A DNA stretch of 64,000 nt, from positions 38,808,227-38,872,226 of the forward strand of contig NC_065546.1 in assembly GCF_022605725.1 (NCBI RefSeq), in the 5' to 3' direction. The translations under genes were made by a program, and so were the position numbers. Positions 22,216 through 33,730 of the stretch are shown here, in pieces (the stretch's first letter is position 1; every line of letters starts with the position of its first letter). The notes beneath the pieces were generated by a model, which worked only from the letters and a program-made list of their open reading frames with translations, was not told where the DNA came from and searched no databases. This DNA comes from Anthonomus grandis grandis. Its lineage: Eukaryota > Arthropoda > Insecta > Coleoptera > Curculionidae.

Positions 22216-22639
22216 TACATATTACAAATAATTACAAAATCTTACAAGAGCAGCTCTTCGCAAAATAAAAAAAAGGCTTTTTTAAGAACTAAATTTAACG
22301 CTAATTTATCTTGTAAGCAAACATGGGCTGACATAAAAAATTATTACTACACAAAATAAGCAAAGATGTATTTCAAAACATGTGTCTAATATTAACGAAA
22401 TAAATAACTTTTTTCATCGATTGGCACTAATCCTTAACAACCAGATCAAAATCTACTTGACTTTTATTAAAAAGTATTTTTAGTTTGAGAGTGGTGAAAA
22501 AAGAAGAGTTAAGGGAAATTATTTTATCCATAAAAATCAAAACATACGGATGCCACTACCTTAATATTACAATGATTCCATTTTGTTGTCCATTTATGAT
22601 TGGTTTTTTACTTCATATAATAAACGAATGTATGAACTG

Positions 22640-23390
22640 AATCATATTTTCAAGATATGTGGAAGCATGCTTTCGGCACACCTTTGCCTAAAATATCGCA
22701 AACTAAGAAATTCAAAGATCTGCGCTCAATAAGCATTCTTCCAACATTTTCTAAAGTGTTAGAAAAAATTATAGCTATAGAAGTTCGTGTTTTTTTTTAA
22801 ATGAAAAGAAGATTTTGCGTTAAGGCAGTCAGGCTTTCGAAAAGTATATAGCTGTGCTACAGCAATTTAACTGATGATATCTGTCAAACTTAAGATGAGA
22901 ATAAATTTAGTGCTCTTGTTTTGCTAGACTATACAAAGGCTTTTGACCTCATAAATCGTGAAATTCTGTTGTCTTTCTTGCATCATATAGTCTTTTCTAA
23001 TTATGCAGTTAAATTTTTTTTTTGAGTAATCGCCAACAGCAAACCGTTTTGGAAAGTTCCAAATCTAGTACTACACCTCTGTTTAGGGGTGTCCCGCAAG
23101 GAAGTATATTAGGATCACTTCTTTATACGATTTATACTTGCCGATTTAAAAAAATTTGTAATTACCGTTTGTACGGCCACGATAATTAGCTTTATTTTCA
23201 CTTGAACGCTAATAATATAACATCTGCAAATCAAAATATTAATACCGATCTGAAAAATTTTATTTAGTTTTCCAAGAACATCACTTAAAAATAAACCTTT
23301 TAAAATCGCCAGTTACCTTATTTGGAGGATATAAAAGCCACATATCCAGAATAAGCTAGACACTCGAAATGAAAATAAATGACACCCCTA
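22640..23390 (+). pseudogene. reverse transcriptase of element H, fragmentary
   Basis: SISILPTFSKVLEKIIAIEV, RQSGFRK, LVLLDYTKAFDLINREILLS (motif A Asp) and LFRGVPQGSILGSLLYTIYT (motif B) in shifting frames. The YADD box lies in a degraded stretch (about 23160-23200). The RT resumes after the nested Tc1/mariner at 24706, where VYGPCLD and RRIQEVQ are visible. It is a close relative of the J RT (27915-29189) but much older. Confidence 0.72.
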
Positions 23391-23395
23391 TTATA

Positions 23396-24705
23396 AAGGG
23401 TGTTTTTTTTAGAGGCGGAGAACTTTAAATTGAAATTAAACACAAAATATTTTAATGTTTATATTAAATATGAACGAATTTGCTTTTATATTAAAGAATT
23501 TTTTTGGCATTAATATTTGAATATAATTTCGGGCCTGTGACTCCCACGGCTGGCGCGTACGTGGCGTAATCTAGAGATCCAATTTTCACACACTCTTTCC
23601 AGTACTGCAGGCTGTATTTAGGCAATCACGCGTCGTATGTTGGCTTCCAAGTGCTCAAGTGTTTCGGGTTTATCAGCGTAGACATGCGACTTAAAGAAAA
23701 TAATCTAATGGCGTCAAGTCGCACGAATGAGCTGGCCAGTTTACAGGTCCATTCCTTGAAATTATTCGTTGCTCGAATATCTCTTGCAGTAAATTAATTG
23801 TTTGGCACGCTGTATGGCACGTGGCACCGTCCTGCTGAAATTACATTTCTGCAACGCCAACAACGGCTTCCAATTGAGGCACAAAAAAGTTGGTTATCAT
23901 GTTTCTGTATCGCTCACCGTTTACTGTAACGTTCTGACCATCAACATTTCTGAAGACATCAGGACCAATGATGCCACCGGCCCATAAAGCGCACCAAACG
24001 GTTAGTTTTTCTGGATGTAACGGTTTTTCGCCAATAGCTCGTGGATTCTCATCCCCCCAAATTCGGCAATTCTGCCTGATTGCATACCCATTTAACCAAA
24101 AGTGTGTTTCATCACTGAACAAAATTTTCATATGAAATCTTGGATCGACAGCAATCTTTCCTTCCGCCCATTCAGCTAATGTATGGAGCAAAAGATGATC
24201 CTGGGGTTTCAACTCCTGGAAAAGTTAACTTTAAATGCTCGCAATCCGAGATCTTTGCGCAAAATTTTCCATAAAGTGGATGGACATAAGTTCACTTGTT
24301 GAGAACGACGACGAATCCAAATGTGTCAAATTTGGATCATTATCAACACTATGCTGCACAGCAGCTATCGCTTGTTGCATGCGCACTGTATGGCGTCTTA
24401 CGGGATGCATATTGTCGACTAGAGTAAAAGTATTGCAAAAACGATCAACAGTTTCTCGAATTAATCTCCCTGAAGGACGATTATGAGCACCATAAAACTC
24501 ATGTAATGCCCGATATGTTTCTCGAGTAGAACTATGTCTTTCAAAATAAATTTTAACAATTTTGAAACGTTGCTCCGGCGTGAGTCTGTTCATGATGAAT
24601 TGCCTAACCAAACTAATTTAAAAATAACCCAGAACTATCAGGTCGGCTGTCATAAAAAACAGTGTTGCCAAATGCAAGTTCTCCGCCTCTAAAAAAAACA
24701 CCCTT
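23396..24705 (-). mobile_element. Tc1/mariner-superfamily element C (1310 bp)
   Basis: Perfect TIRs of about 29 bp begin AAGGGTGTTTTTTTTAGAGG (23396) and are complemented at 24677-24705. Both are flanked by TA (23394-23395, 24706-24707). A minus-strand transposase fills the element. It is inserted in the RT of element H. Identity of the TIRs implies a younger insertion than its host. Confidence 0.88.
23520..24611 (-). pseudogene. Tc1/mariner-type transposase of element C, broken
   Basis: N-terminal HTH block (MNRLTPEQRFKIVKIYFERH through RPSGRLIRETVDRF) begins at about 24593-24611. A frameshift at about 24215-24235 leads to the catalytic region: ILFSDETHFWLNGYAIRQN (first Asp), LTVWCALWAGGIIGPDVF, then past a stop near 23841 FQQDGATCHTACQTINLL (second Asp) and SCDLTPLDYF (third Asp). 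I count about 41 residues between the last two acids. The C-terminus (VYADKPETLEHLEANIRRVI) has a further stop. At least two frameshifts and one stop make it inactive; all three acids remain. Confidence 0.83.
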
Positions 24706-25550
24706 TATTAACTAACACTTCGAAATCCTTAGGCCTTATTCATGGTGATACCGTGTATGGACCATGCTTAGATTAAGTCGACTCTCGTAGAATTCAAGAA
24801 GTGCAAATTGCATGCTTTCCTTCCACTCCTTTTCCTCCCCTTTTCCGCTCCTTTACCTTTAATGCATTAAATATGTGTTGTTGTGCTTGTTTCATGCTGC
24901 TTGTATTTATTATTTACATTATATAACATTTTTATATAAGTTTTTTTTTCACTTTAAAGCGTCGTTCTTATATTTGTTAATAGGTATTTTAATCAGGTCT
25001 AAACAGTTTCTGGCATCGCCTAAAGGCTGCATTGACACGGCCTTTTATATTTCATGTTCTATTATTATTTTCCGTTTATATTTTTTGTAAATCTGTCATG
25101 AAAAATAATAAATTTTGTTTATCTATTTATTTATTTATTCAATCAACATACGGGAAACCCCATTTTACAAAAGATTTGGTTACAATATTAAATAAAGTAA
25201 ACGATGTATAGTTAACATAATAAAAGTACTATCACCAACATAATTAGACAGTCTTCAAAACATATACACAAGAAATAAACACAATAAGAAAACAATAAAT
25301 TAAAATATTTGACCCAGTTGACCAATAAATCCAGAGAGTGAGCTTGCAAATGGATCAAGTTCAGGGTGAGAGTTTAAATAGGCAAGACTACGACAGATTG
25401 GAGAAGAAAATAGTTGGAGTGACAGATTGGTAAAGCAAACAGTTCATGTCTCCTTAGGGTGCGTGCAGGGATCTTTAAATTAAAGCTGTTGATGAGAGCA
25501 GGGCAATCAATAAGCCCATAAATAACCTTATACATAAAGCTGAGGTCACT

Positions 25551-26936
25551 TTAAATCCTTCTAGATTCCAACGATTGAAGTCCCAATATTGCCTCCATGT
25601 CAAGTAGGTTATCCTGCATATTCAACTTGTAGGAACAGTACCGGGTAAACCTCTTTTCGATTCTTTCAAGTTGCATTTTGTGACAATTATAAAAAGGAGA
25701 CCAAATGATCGAGGCATACTCTAAATGACTTCTAACTAATGAACAATAAAGTATCTTCAAAGTAGATATAGACATGTCACGACAAGTTTGTAAAACAAAA
25801 CCTAACATCTGAGAGGCCTTCCCCTCCACAAGATCACAGTGTTCCCCAAATTTGAGCTGAGTATCAAAGACTACTCCTAAATCCTTTATTGAGTCAACAG
25901 AACTAAGTACTATGTCATCAATAGTGTATATATTATTAATTTTATTTTTAAGTCTAGAGAATCCAATTGAGTAGCACTTATTTATATTTAAAGAGAGATC
26001 ATTCATATTAGCCCACTTTACAAAAGAAGTAAGATTGTGTTGTAAGATATCAGAGTCCCGCTGTGACTTAATAACACGGAAAAGTTTCAAATCATCTGCA
26101 TATGCTAAGTAATCACAGTCAGTTAAACACTTTACAAGGTCAGTCAGAAATAAATCAAAAAGTAATGGGGAACAGTGTCCCCCTTAAGGAACTCCAGAAG
26201 TCACCAAGATACTTCCAGATTCAGAATCTCCAATCCTAACACGCTGCTCACGACCCAGCAGTATGCTTCTAAACCACCTTAGGGATCTTTCACTAAAGCC
26301 AAGGGAACTAAGTTTTGCTAGTAATAACTCATGATTGTCGAAGGCCTTCGAGAAGTCAGTATAAATTAAATCCACTTGATAACCATTCTCGAAGGCCTCC
26401 AGCAAGGCAACCTCATATAAAACAAGATTAGTAGAGGTAGATCTACCACTAACGAACTCATGCTGCCTCTCATCAAACACCCCCTTGCACGCCCACCTAA
26501 GCTGATCACAAATAATATCATCCAAAATCTTGGGAACAGCAGACTGCCTTGAGATGCTTCTATAGTTCTCAATGCAATCCCTCTCATCAGACTTATACAC
26601 AGGGATTATATAGCTTAATTTCCATATATTTGGAAGCTCACCCTCTGATATAGATCTATTAAACAACAAAAACAAAGGAAGTGATATACTATATTTAAGT
26701 ATGCTTAACATGTACTCAGGTATCTTATCAGGTCCACAGGAAAGTTTATTAGGTAATTTAGAGAGTTTATCAAATACCTCAGACAAGCCAATATCACAAA
26801 TAGAAAAATCAAGCCTATTCTCTAAACTAAAATTGGGAGTTCTTACATTACTGTTGCAATAAACATTAGAAAAAAAATTAGCGAATAAATCAGCTATATC
26901 TTTACTATTATCTGCACTTTTGTTATTATAAAACAT
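25551..26936 (-). pseudogene. reverse transcriptase of element B, one break
   Basis: The first open block (26936-26184) includes LSCGPDKIPEYMLSILKYS, WKLSYIIPVYKSDERD, NYRSISRQSAVPKILD (usual RPIS here RSIS), EFVSGRSTSTNL, IYTDFSKAFDNHELL (motif A Asp) and the start of GVP (motif B). A stop at 26184 is followed by a short damaged stretch that holds LAYADD (about 26098-26115). A second block (26090-25551) has the thumb: KDLGVVFDTQLKF, LVRSHLEYASIIWSPFYNCH. The catalytic residues are present, but the frame is interrupted between motif B and the YADD box. Confidence 0.82.
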
Positions 26937-27014
26937 ACAGGTAGGTAGATTGTGAGATTTTCTTTGCTGGTTAACAAATGACCAGAACTTTTTAGGGTTA
27001 TCAGTAATATTGCT

Positions 27015-27913
27015 TCATTCAGACCACATTGCAGCAAATAATTGAAAATCCTTCTGGTAGTCGCTTATTCTATATTGTTGGTGTGCTTGCTTTTTCAATA
27101 TTATTTTTGTCCTCAATTCAGAGGTAAAGTAAGAAGGAAAATTGGAGCTTCTGTACACTTTAGTTGGAACAAGCATAGCTAGACCCAGATTAATGATTTC
27201 ATAAAAAGTGTCACTACAGAGTTGAATACATTTATCCTGAAAAAGACTACCCCATTGTATACTGGAAAGAAAGCTGTTAAATCCAATATAATTGGCATTT
27301 TTGAAATCAAGGTAAGTATGCTCTACTTTCAATTGAGGGGGATGCATAACAGCTATCTCACCAACATAAGGAATATGGTGCATACTCTCAGGCAACAGAT
27401 AATCAATAGCTCGCATAAAACTGGTTTCTTTAAAATGACTGAAAACTAAATCTAAGTAAACATTACGTCCATTAGGAACAGAAATTAATTGCTTAAGATC
27501 TAAAAATGTAAAGGACTCTACTAAACAGGTTGCATGGCTTACAGGCTGACCAATTGCAGTTAATCGATCTTCATGGCTGCCCCATGTGACATGTGGCAGG
27601 TTGTAGTCTCCACACAGAATTAATTTGGATGATGGATTATTGTAACAAATTTGCTCTATAGCATCACAGTGGTGTTGATAAACATCAAGGCCAGAATTAG
27701 GAGGGATATAAACTCCTGCAAAAATAAGTTGGGTACCTCCATAATTGCAACAAACAAACAAATGTTCAATAGATTCAAAATCAGTCCTCACTAGCCTGGG
27801 ACAAAGTGAGCTCCTGATAAACATCACGACTCCTCCACCATACTGCTTTTCACTTGTCAGCACACACCTATCTTTTCTATATGTTGAATAGCCTCTGATG
27901 TTGATTTCGGAGT
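27015..27913 (-). pseudogene. endonuclease of element B, C-terminal part
   Basis: An open frame from the J junction: NSEINIRGYSTYRKDR, YGGGVVMFIRSSL, FAGVYIPPNSGLDVY and ILCGDYNLPHVTWGS (GDYN metal motif). The C-terminal linker runs to 27015 (MHHIPYVGEI..., FTSELRTKIILKKQAHQQYR). It is continuous over about 300 codons. The first catalytic Glu lies in the other half beyond element J. The domain is disrupted by that insertion. Confidence 0.8.
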
Positions 27914-29530
27914 TCTTTCTAAAGTCATGGAAAAGATATTAAATGTCCAAATTAGGGAGTACCTAGATAAATATAATATTTTACCGGCATTTCAGTCAGG
28001 GTTTAGATCGGGTCATAGCTGTACCACGGCACTTTTAAAGATCACAGATGATATTATTGAAGCTACTGATCAGGGTAAGGCCACTGCTTTAGTACTTATC
28101 GACTACAGCAAAGCGTTTGATCGTATCAATCATACATTACTCTACGCGATCTTAGGCTATAATGGGTTTGACTCTGACGCAATTGATATTATTAAAAGTT
28201 ATTTAACCGATAGAAATCAATACGTTGAAACGAATAAGGGCATTTCATCTACTGCATTTCAGTTATGTGGAGTTCCACAAGGTTCCATATTGGGACCTGT
28301 TTTATTTTGTATTTATACTAGTAATCTCACCAGTTGTTTAAAATATTGCAGTGCTCATTTATATGCTGATGACACGCAACTCTACTTTTCTTTTTTTCCT
28401 GAAAGTAAAGAAATAGCTGCCAAGAAAATAAACGATGATCTAAAAGCCTTAATAGATTTTTCAGAAAAACACAATCTGCAAATAAACGCGTCTAAATCTA
28501 CCTTCTTGATTTTCGGCAAAAATCGCGAAGTATTGCATCAGAGTATGGCTTTGGAAGCTTCCTCAAACAAGCTTTTGCATTCTACTTGTTCCCGCAATTT
28601 GGGACTTCACATTGACACCAATATGAGGTATAAACAGCATATAAGTAAGTGCATTCAATCTGCTTATTCTAATTTAAAACAACTGTTTCCGCATAGACAC
28701 CTGCTTTCAACATCTCAAAAAATTACTTTATGCGACGCTCTGGTTTTGAGTCATTTTAATTTTGCCGACGTCGTATATGGTCCATGCTTAGACTCTATCG
28801 ACAAAGGTCGAATTCAGCGAGTGCAAAAGTCATGCCTGCGATTAATTTACGGCATTCGTCGTGGACATCCTGTAAGTTACATGCTACGACAAACCAAATG
28901 GCTTTCTATGGAGGATCGTAGAAATCTGCATGCTGCTACTGTATTTCACCAAGTAATAACTTTAAATCGCCCCTCGTATCTATTAAATAAAATACGCTAT
29001 AGAACTGACGTACATTCTTTGAATCTCCGGCATAGAGGTCTAATTTCTCCGCCTTTGCATACCACTATGTTTTATCAGCGGTCATTTTCTTATAATATTT
29101 ATTTAATTTACAACCAGATTCCGGAGGACTTTAAAAATGTATCAACAAGCGTATTTAAACATAAATACAAAAAATATTTATTGCGGTAAAATGGGTATAT
29201 CTGGCGATCGTCGCGTTTATTAAATATGTATGTATTGGGTATGTTAAAGCTTATTGGATGTTTGGCACTTGTTGGGGGATACCTAGTAATTTATTTTGGA
29301 TGCAACAAAAGAAACAGAAAAGAAATTATAACTTATTTAATGAAGGAGGTTAAACACGAATCTTTTTTAAATTGCCTTTAGCCTCCTTTTTGCCTATATT
29401 ATGGTTAAGATGTTTTTTTAATTTTAAAGCATATGATATTTATTATCTTTGTATCTAGTTAAGATATAATATTTGATTGTAAATTGGGCAAATAAACGAT
29501 GTATTATTATTATTATTATTATTATTATTT
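27914..29530 (+). mobile_element. non-LTR retrotransposon J, 5'-truncated, young
   Basis: Begins abruptly inside the RT (LSKVMEKI) at about 27914 and ends with AATAAA-like sequence and a TTA/ATT trinucleotide tail (29503-29530). It lies within the endonuclease domain of element B in opposite orientation. The coding part has no stop or frameshift, so insertion is relatively recent. Element G (58738-60018) and H (20265-25110) are related copies. Confidence 0.85.
27915..29189 (+). CDS. reverse transcriptase, C-terminal 424 residues, open
   Basis: Partial RT of a CR1/Jockey-like LINE. AFQSGFRSGHSCTTALLKIT, ALVLIDYSKAFDRINHTLL (motif A Asp), GVPQGSILGPVLFCIY (motif B), HLYADDTQLYFSF (YADD catalytic box), LGLHIDTNMRYKQHI, LSHFNFADVVYGPCLDSIDK and a C-terminal RFRTDVHS-like block (IRYRTDVHSLNLRHRGLI). 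It stops at TAA 29187-29189. There is no native start: translation would need an internal ATG (27927), so it is a remnant not a functional gene. The endonuclease and fingers were lost by 5' truncation, the normal result of incomplete reverse transcription. Confidence 0.88.
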   Translation, partial: LSKVMEKILNVQIREYLDKYNILPAFQSGFRSGHSCTTALLKITDDIIEATDQGKATALVLIDYSKAFDRINHTLLYAILGYNGFDSDAIDIIKSYLTDRNQYVETNKGISSTAFQLCGVPQGSILGPVLFCIYTSNLTSCLKYCSAHLYADDTQLYFSFFPESKEIAAKKINDDLKALIDFSEKHNLQINASKSTFLIFGKNREVLHQSMALEASSNKLLHSTCSRNLGLHIDTNMRYKQHISKCIQSAYSNLKQLFPHRHLLSTSQKITLCDALVLSHFNFADVVYGPCLDSIDKGRIQRVQKSCLRLIYGIRRGHPVSYMLRQTKWLSMEDRRNLHAATVFHQVITLNRPSYLLNKIRYRTDVHSLNLRHRGLISPPLHTTMFYQRSFSYNIYLIYNQIPEDFKNVSTSVFKHKYKKYLLR

Positions 29531-30045
29531 ATATTGATCGAAAGCCAGCTTTCAGTTAAAATAATAACATCATATACAGTCAGGGCCACAGCTTGTTTAA
29601 AATCTGAGATCTTCGTTTTCATACCACCAACATTCTAATAATATATTTTCAGGGGGTTTAAACTCCGTTTTTTGACTGACCATCACTTGAAGAGGAGCTA
29701 ATCTTGGTGATAAACGGATTACCATTTTTATATTTAATGCCGATATTATTCTCACCATTGGCCTTTCTCTCATTTAGTTCTAAGTATAATTGCTTTAAAT
29801 GGGCTAGTTGAGTTGGGGTCAGATCAGGTTTAATGCGTACAGTTGTGGTATAAAGCCTCAGTTTGCGTTTTAGGCAAGCAAGAGCAGATCCAGGTTCAGC
29901 AAATATAACTTTGATTGGCCTAGACCTTTCACCCTTTTTTCCAACTCGAGAGACTTTGAAGTCAGTTATTTCAGGCAAGTTAAGAGTGTTTAGGACCTCA
30001 AGTATCTGCGCTCTGTCATAATCTATTCTATCTTTGGTCACCTCG
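29531..30045 (-). pseudogene. N-terminal domain and start of endonuclease of element B
   Basis: The minus-strand frame 30045-29658 reads DRAQILEVLNTLNLPEITDF, VIFAEPGSALACLKRK and DLTPTQLAHLKQLYLELNER, then GNPFITKI. This is the RRM-like/coiled segment seen just upstream of endonucleases in many single-ORF arthropod LINEs. After a stop comes NVGGMKTKISDFKQAVALTV and DVIILTESWLSIN (endonuclease start with catalytic Glu) up to the J insertion. Residues encoded before 30045 in this frame are S1 satellite read-through, not protein. Confidence 0.7.
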
Positions 30046-30545
30046 TTATTACTATCCCAGGCAGTTGAGCAAGAAATTATATTTAGGTGCTTGATATCCA
30101 AAGAACATAATAAAAATATATTTTCTTTTAACTGCTGGAAAACAAACATAATTTCAATTAAGTCCAAGAATTGAGCAAGAAAATATGTTTAAATATGTAT
30201 TATTCAAAGAACGTAACGAGTGTATTTTCATTTTATTTAACTGCCTGAAAAGAAAACATAATTTTTATATACTAGGCCGTATACATACAAATTATGTTTA
30301 AGTGCCCGATATTTAAAAAATAAATTGAGAATCTTTTTCATTTTTCAATTGCTTGTAAGGGACACATTATTTTATGATTCCAGACAGTTGATCAAAAAAT
30401 TGTATTTAAGTTTCTATATTTTTTTTTTTAATGGAAAGAAAAAAAATATTGTTTTTTTCTTTTTTAACTACTTGGAAGAAAAACTAATATTTTGACTCCT
30501 AAAATATAACAATGCAAGAATCTTATTTTATTGAAGTCAAGCAGT
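30046..30545 (+). repeat. S1 satellite block
   Basis: About 4-5 units beginning CCCAGGCAGTTGAGCAAGAA (30057) with partners TTTAACTGCTGGAAAAC and TTAACTGCCTGAAAAG. It has the same orientation as the main array and abuts the 5' end of element B. Confidence 0.75.
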
Positions 30546-31955
30546 TGAAAATGTGAGTATCTTATCAGGCCTATTAATTCTAACGCTTTTTATTCCTTTA
30601 ACTATACGAAATATCTTAAAATTGTATTTTCTATTTTTGCCTTTGAATCACGTCTAAAATAGTCTGAATATTATTGTTTTCCTCTACCGCAAGACAATTC
30701 CCTATTAGTGAAATTTGACAAACCAAAAGAAGAACAAGGAAAAATGAATCGAAGGAGCGCAACAAATTAAAATCATGTAAGAAGCATTAAAAGGAGACGT
30801 TATAATTAATTGTGGAGAAAACAGAAAACAAGGCAATAAGAACTGCTTAAAAATCAAAAAGAAGACTAATTTTTTTCAGACAAACTAAATTTCATTTAAT
30901 TGATCAATGTAATGCTCTAGGCACGATAATAGAGTTCCTGAGGTCGTAACTTTTATTTCGTCTTTCAAAATGGGTATAAAACGATGAAAATACTCTTATA
31001 AAACATTTATTGATTGACCTTTGCTACAGGCTAAAATAGTAAAACAGGCATTTATAATGCGCAATATAAATTTGCCACCAAAAAACATAATAAACTATAA
31101 ATCTAGTGTGTAATCTAATGCTTTTAGGTTTCTGCAATTCCAACGCAATTCGGCATTTGCGCGAAATAAAACAAATATTAACCGAGCCTCAGGTTAAATT
31201 TGTAAAACGTGTTGTATAAATGGTTTATTTACAATCATTGTAACTGTGTACGGTTGGTGAAGGTTTTTCTTAAAGGTTAGCAGGTAAATCAATAAGAGCT
31301 AATTTTGGTATTCATTGAAATCAGGTGGATTACTTGGAAAATCTATTTCTGTGTGTAATATTAGACGGTTATTCGGCTGCTAGGGGTTATTCTATAAAAC
31401 AATTACATTAACAAACGTAATATGACATTTTTGACGTAATAACTGGGATCATATAATGTGAAAATTAAAAAAAAAACTTCTATTTTCTCATCAGATTACA
31501 TGAAGTCCCCCTTTTTGCCCTCGCCATAATTTCATCTGTATTTTAAATTGAAGGCCAAGGTCAGCGGCAGAATAACACCAATTATTTAATAAATTACATA
31601 TAATATTCTATTGTTATGTTATTTTTTTAAAGTGCAACCGGACATGCAGAATTGCAGCACCTAGTTCCGCAACATTACGAACTACCATAATCGTTGAAGC
31701 GTTACGACAATTTCTTAGATATAACAGAGAAATTTCCCATTTTTAAATCAATTTACAATAATTGTTTGAATGATTTTTCAAAATGCATAGAATTTATTGA
31801 ATTAAATTGGCAAGAAAGGCTCGTAAATGTGGCATGAATAATTGATATTGTAAGCCTTAATAGCTTATAAATAAATAATTAAAATTACTGGTGAATGCAA
31901 ACGAAATGACCATATAACAATTTAAAATAAGCCAATTTGCCTCTGAGGGAAAAGC
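30546..31955. other. no feature recognised
   Basis: About 1.4 kb of AT-rich DNA between two S1 blocks. I find no RT, transposase or integrase motif on either strand, no inverted ends and no clear repeat. It is probably a decayed insertion in the S1 array or a satellite interruption. Confidence 0.4.
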
Positions 31956-31959
31956 CTAA

Positions 31960-32636
31960 TATCTGAAGAACATATCGGGTATATTTTCTCTTTCCTTGGC
32001 TGCTTGAAAAGAAACATAATTTTATTAATTTCAGGCAATTCAGCAACAAATTACGTTCTAAAGAACTTAATAATATCTAAAGAAATTAATAATGAAAATA
32101 TAATCTGTTTTTTCTGTGTAGTAGAAAATATATTTTTACGAATTCCACCAGAGTAGTGTACCTGATTTCCAACATATTGAATATTAATCTTTTTCTTTGT
32201 CTTTAGCTACCTGAAAAGACAATGACCTACAAATTAAGTGCCTGATTTCCAACGATTCTAACGAACATACTCAATATTATTTTTCTATCTTCAACTCTTG
32301 GAAAGATAATATAATTTTATTAATTTTAGGCAGTTGAGCAATAAAGTATGTTCTGATATCTAATATTATTTTTAATGAATTCCAGGCAGTTTACTAAAAT
32401 AAAATGTTTGATTTTCAAGAAACATACTGAATTTTTTTCGATTTCTTTAGTTGTTTGAATAACGAACATAATTTTATTGATTCTAGGCAATAGGGCAGCA
32501 ACTTACGCATTTATTTTTTGATAACAACAATAAAACATTTTTTTTCTCATTTGATTAGAAGAAAGCATGTTTTTTTTATGAATTCCAGGCAGTTGTCCTA
32601 CAAGTGTCTGATTTCTGAAAAACAGAATGAAAATAT
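31960..32636 (+). repeat. S1 satellite block
   Basis: Roughly six degraded units. TTTCAGGCAATTCAGC (about 32030), TTTAGGCAGTTGAGC (32327), TCCAGGCAGTTTAC (32382), TCTAGGCAATAGGGC (32483) and TCCAGGCAGTTGTCC (32584). It is cut at 32637 by the LTR element. Confidence 0.72.
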
Positions 32637-32819
32637 TGTAACGTAATTCGAGAACACACTCATTCTGGAACACAGTGACTGATCTTAGCATATCTTTTCC
32701 AGCATTATGAGATCATTGATATAAACTAATGATTTCTTGATTTTACATAACTTGGTTTCCATTAGCCTTTCAATGATTACTTGAACATAAAGAGTACTGC
32801 TCTAGTCGAGAATGCAGTT

Positions 32820-33010
32820 TTTTTCTCTTATGGCTGCATTTTTTACCTGCTAGTATCCACTGAAGAGATCCAGCGTTGTGAACCTGATAGCATGTCTAAT
32901 TGTTCTTCTTTGTGATATCATTTAGTCGCCGATAGTCCATACAAAATCTGGCAGATTCGTCCTTTTTCTTTACCAGTTCAACTAGATGTCCGAGGACTCT
33001 CGGATAGTTC
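32820..33010 (-). pseudogene. Ty3/gypsy RT fragment
   Basis: The minus strand reads LELVKKKDESARFCMDYRRL, then NDITKKNN. This is the conserved LVKKKDG...RFCVDYRxLN block at the start of gypsy RTs. A stop follows the Asn pair. Nothing of the YxDD box or later domains survives. Confidence 0.75.
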
Positions 33011-33199
33011 TATAGCTCCCTGTGTTCTCATTTCTTAAAGCATTAAGGAAACTTCATCTTGTTTAGCTTTCAGAGTCCTTCAAAGTTCTTGTTTTATCGC
33101 AGCACTGTTGATTTGATGTTATACAGGTCATTATCGTGCAAGATTAATGATTTCCTTCAACCAGACATCGCAATTCAATACTCTGGTCTCTTTTGCAAT

Positions 33200-33500
33200 C
33201 ATAGATGAATAGGTCTGCTTAAATGGCATCCATTATATACATCTATTTTAAACTACGGGGTATTCGTAATAAAATGATCCTAATATGATATCATCCTTCA
33301 TTTCTGCCACTAGTACTGACTGTTAGAATGCTATTAAGCCAATGGTGACTTTAGCTGCATGTAGTCGAGTAATCGAGATCCTTTTTCCATCTGTTGATTT
33401 CAGGATTCAATTTGGTGATGGTGAAATTGTACAGTGAGCTACGATGGCTTGGCTTCACGATGGTATGACTTGATTCTGTATCGAGCACCATTTCACATTC
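33200..33500 (-). pseudogene. retropepsin-like protease fragment
   Basis: EMVLDTESSHTIVKPS matches the L(V/L)DTGAS(H)T active-site motif of gypsy proteases, with the Gly replaced by Glu. The downstream beta-strand region is interrupted by two stops. It lies between gag and RT as expected. Confidence 0.6.
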
Positions 33501-33586
33501 ATAGCTGCATATTATTTTGGGTACTAGGTACCAAGTTCTTTTCAGAATATGACTGCCACTTTAATTTTTTTTTGTTGCTTGGTGGC

Positions 33587-33648
33587 ACCCAGCCACTGGT
33601 GCATAGTACCATAGGTATAACATAGGTATTATGCACCAGTGGCTGGGT
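33587..33648. repeat. perfect 19-bp inverted repeat with 24-bp spacer
   Basis: ACCCAGCCACTGGTGCATA at 33587-33605 and its exact complement at 33630-33648. It lies where the gag zinc-knuckle region should be. Such a perfect palindrome within decayed sequence looks like a recent local inverted duplication. Confidence 0.85.
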
Positions 33649-33730
33649 TCGATTAATTCGTGGGGCTTGGTAGTACTCAGAAAGTTTTCCTGGTTCCTTG
33701 GATTTGTCAAATGCTAGGTGCTTCTCGTTA

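Larger units (their letters stand above)
20265..25110 (+). mobile_element. non-LTR retrotransposon H (family J), carrying two nested insertions
   Basis: Plus-strand endonuclease motifs at 20265-20810, RT linker after 22220, RT at 22700-23390, and a final RT segment at 24706-24830 (YGPCLD box). The element is interrupted by a fold-back MITE (21117-22215) and a Tc1/mariner element (23396-24705). Its RT resembles element J at 27914 (SKVLEKI, SGFR, DYTKAFD, GVPQGSILGSLL). It is heavily decayed. The 3' boundary is uncertain because the TTTA-rich tail of element B abuts it at about 25110-25140. Confidence 0.75.
25122..30045 (-). mobile_element. non-LTR retrotransposon B, near full length, split by element J
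   Basis: The minus strand carries, in order, an ORF1-like/N-terminal domain (30045-29660), endonuclease (29650-29531 and 27913-27015), RT (26936-25551) and a TAAA-type tail (complement of TTTA repeats at about 25114-25140). S1 satellite lies directly upstream at 30046. Removing 27914-29530 brings the endonuclease halves together (TESWLSIN, then NSEINIRGYSTY). Stops and frameshifts occur in the RT. It is a different lineage from A and J. Confidence 0.82.

Noticed and set aside
30046..30167. N-terminal extension of the protein frame that starts at about 30167
   Set aside because: This part is S1 satellite read in frame. The true element B sequence begins at about 30045.
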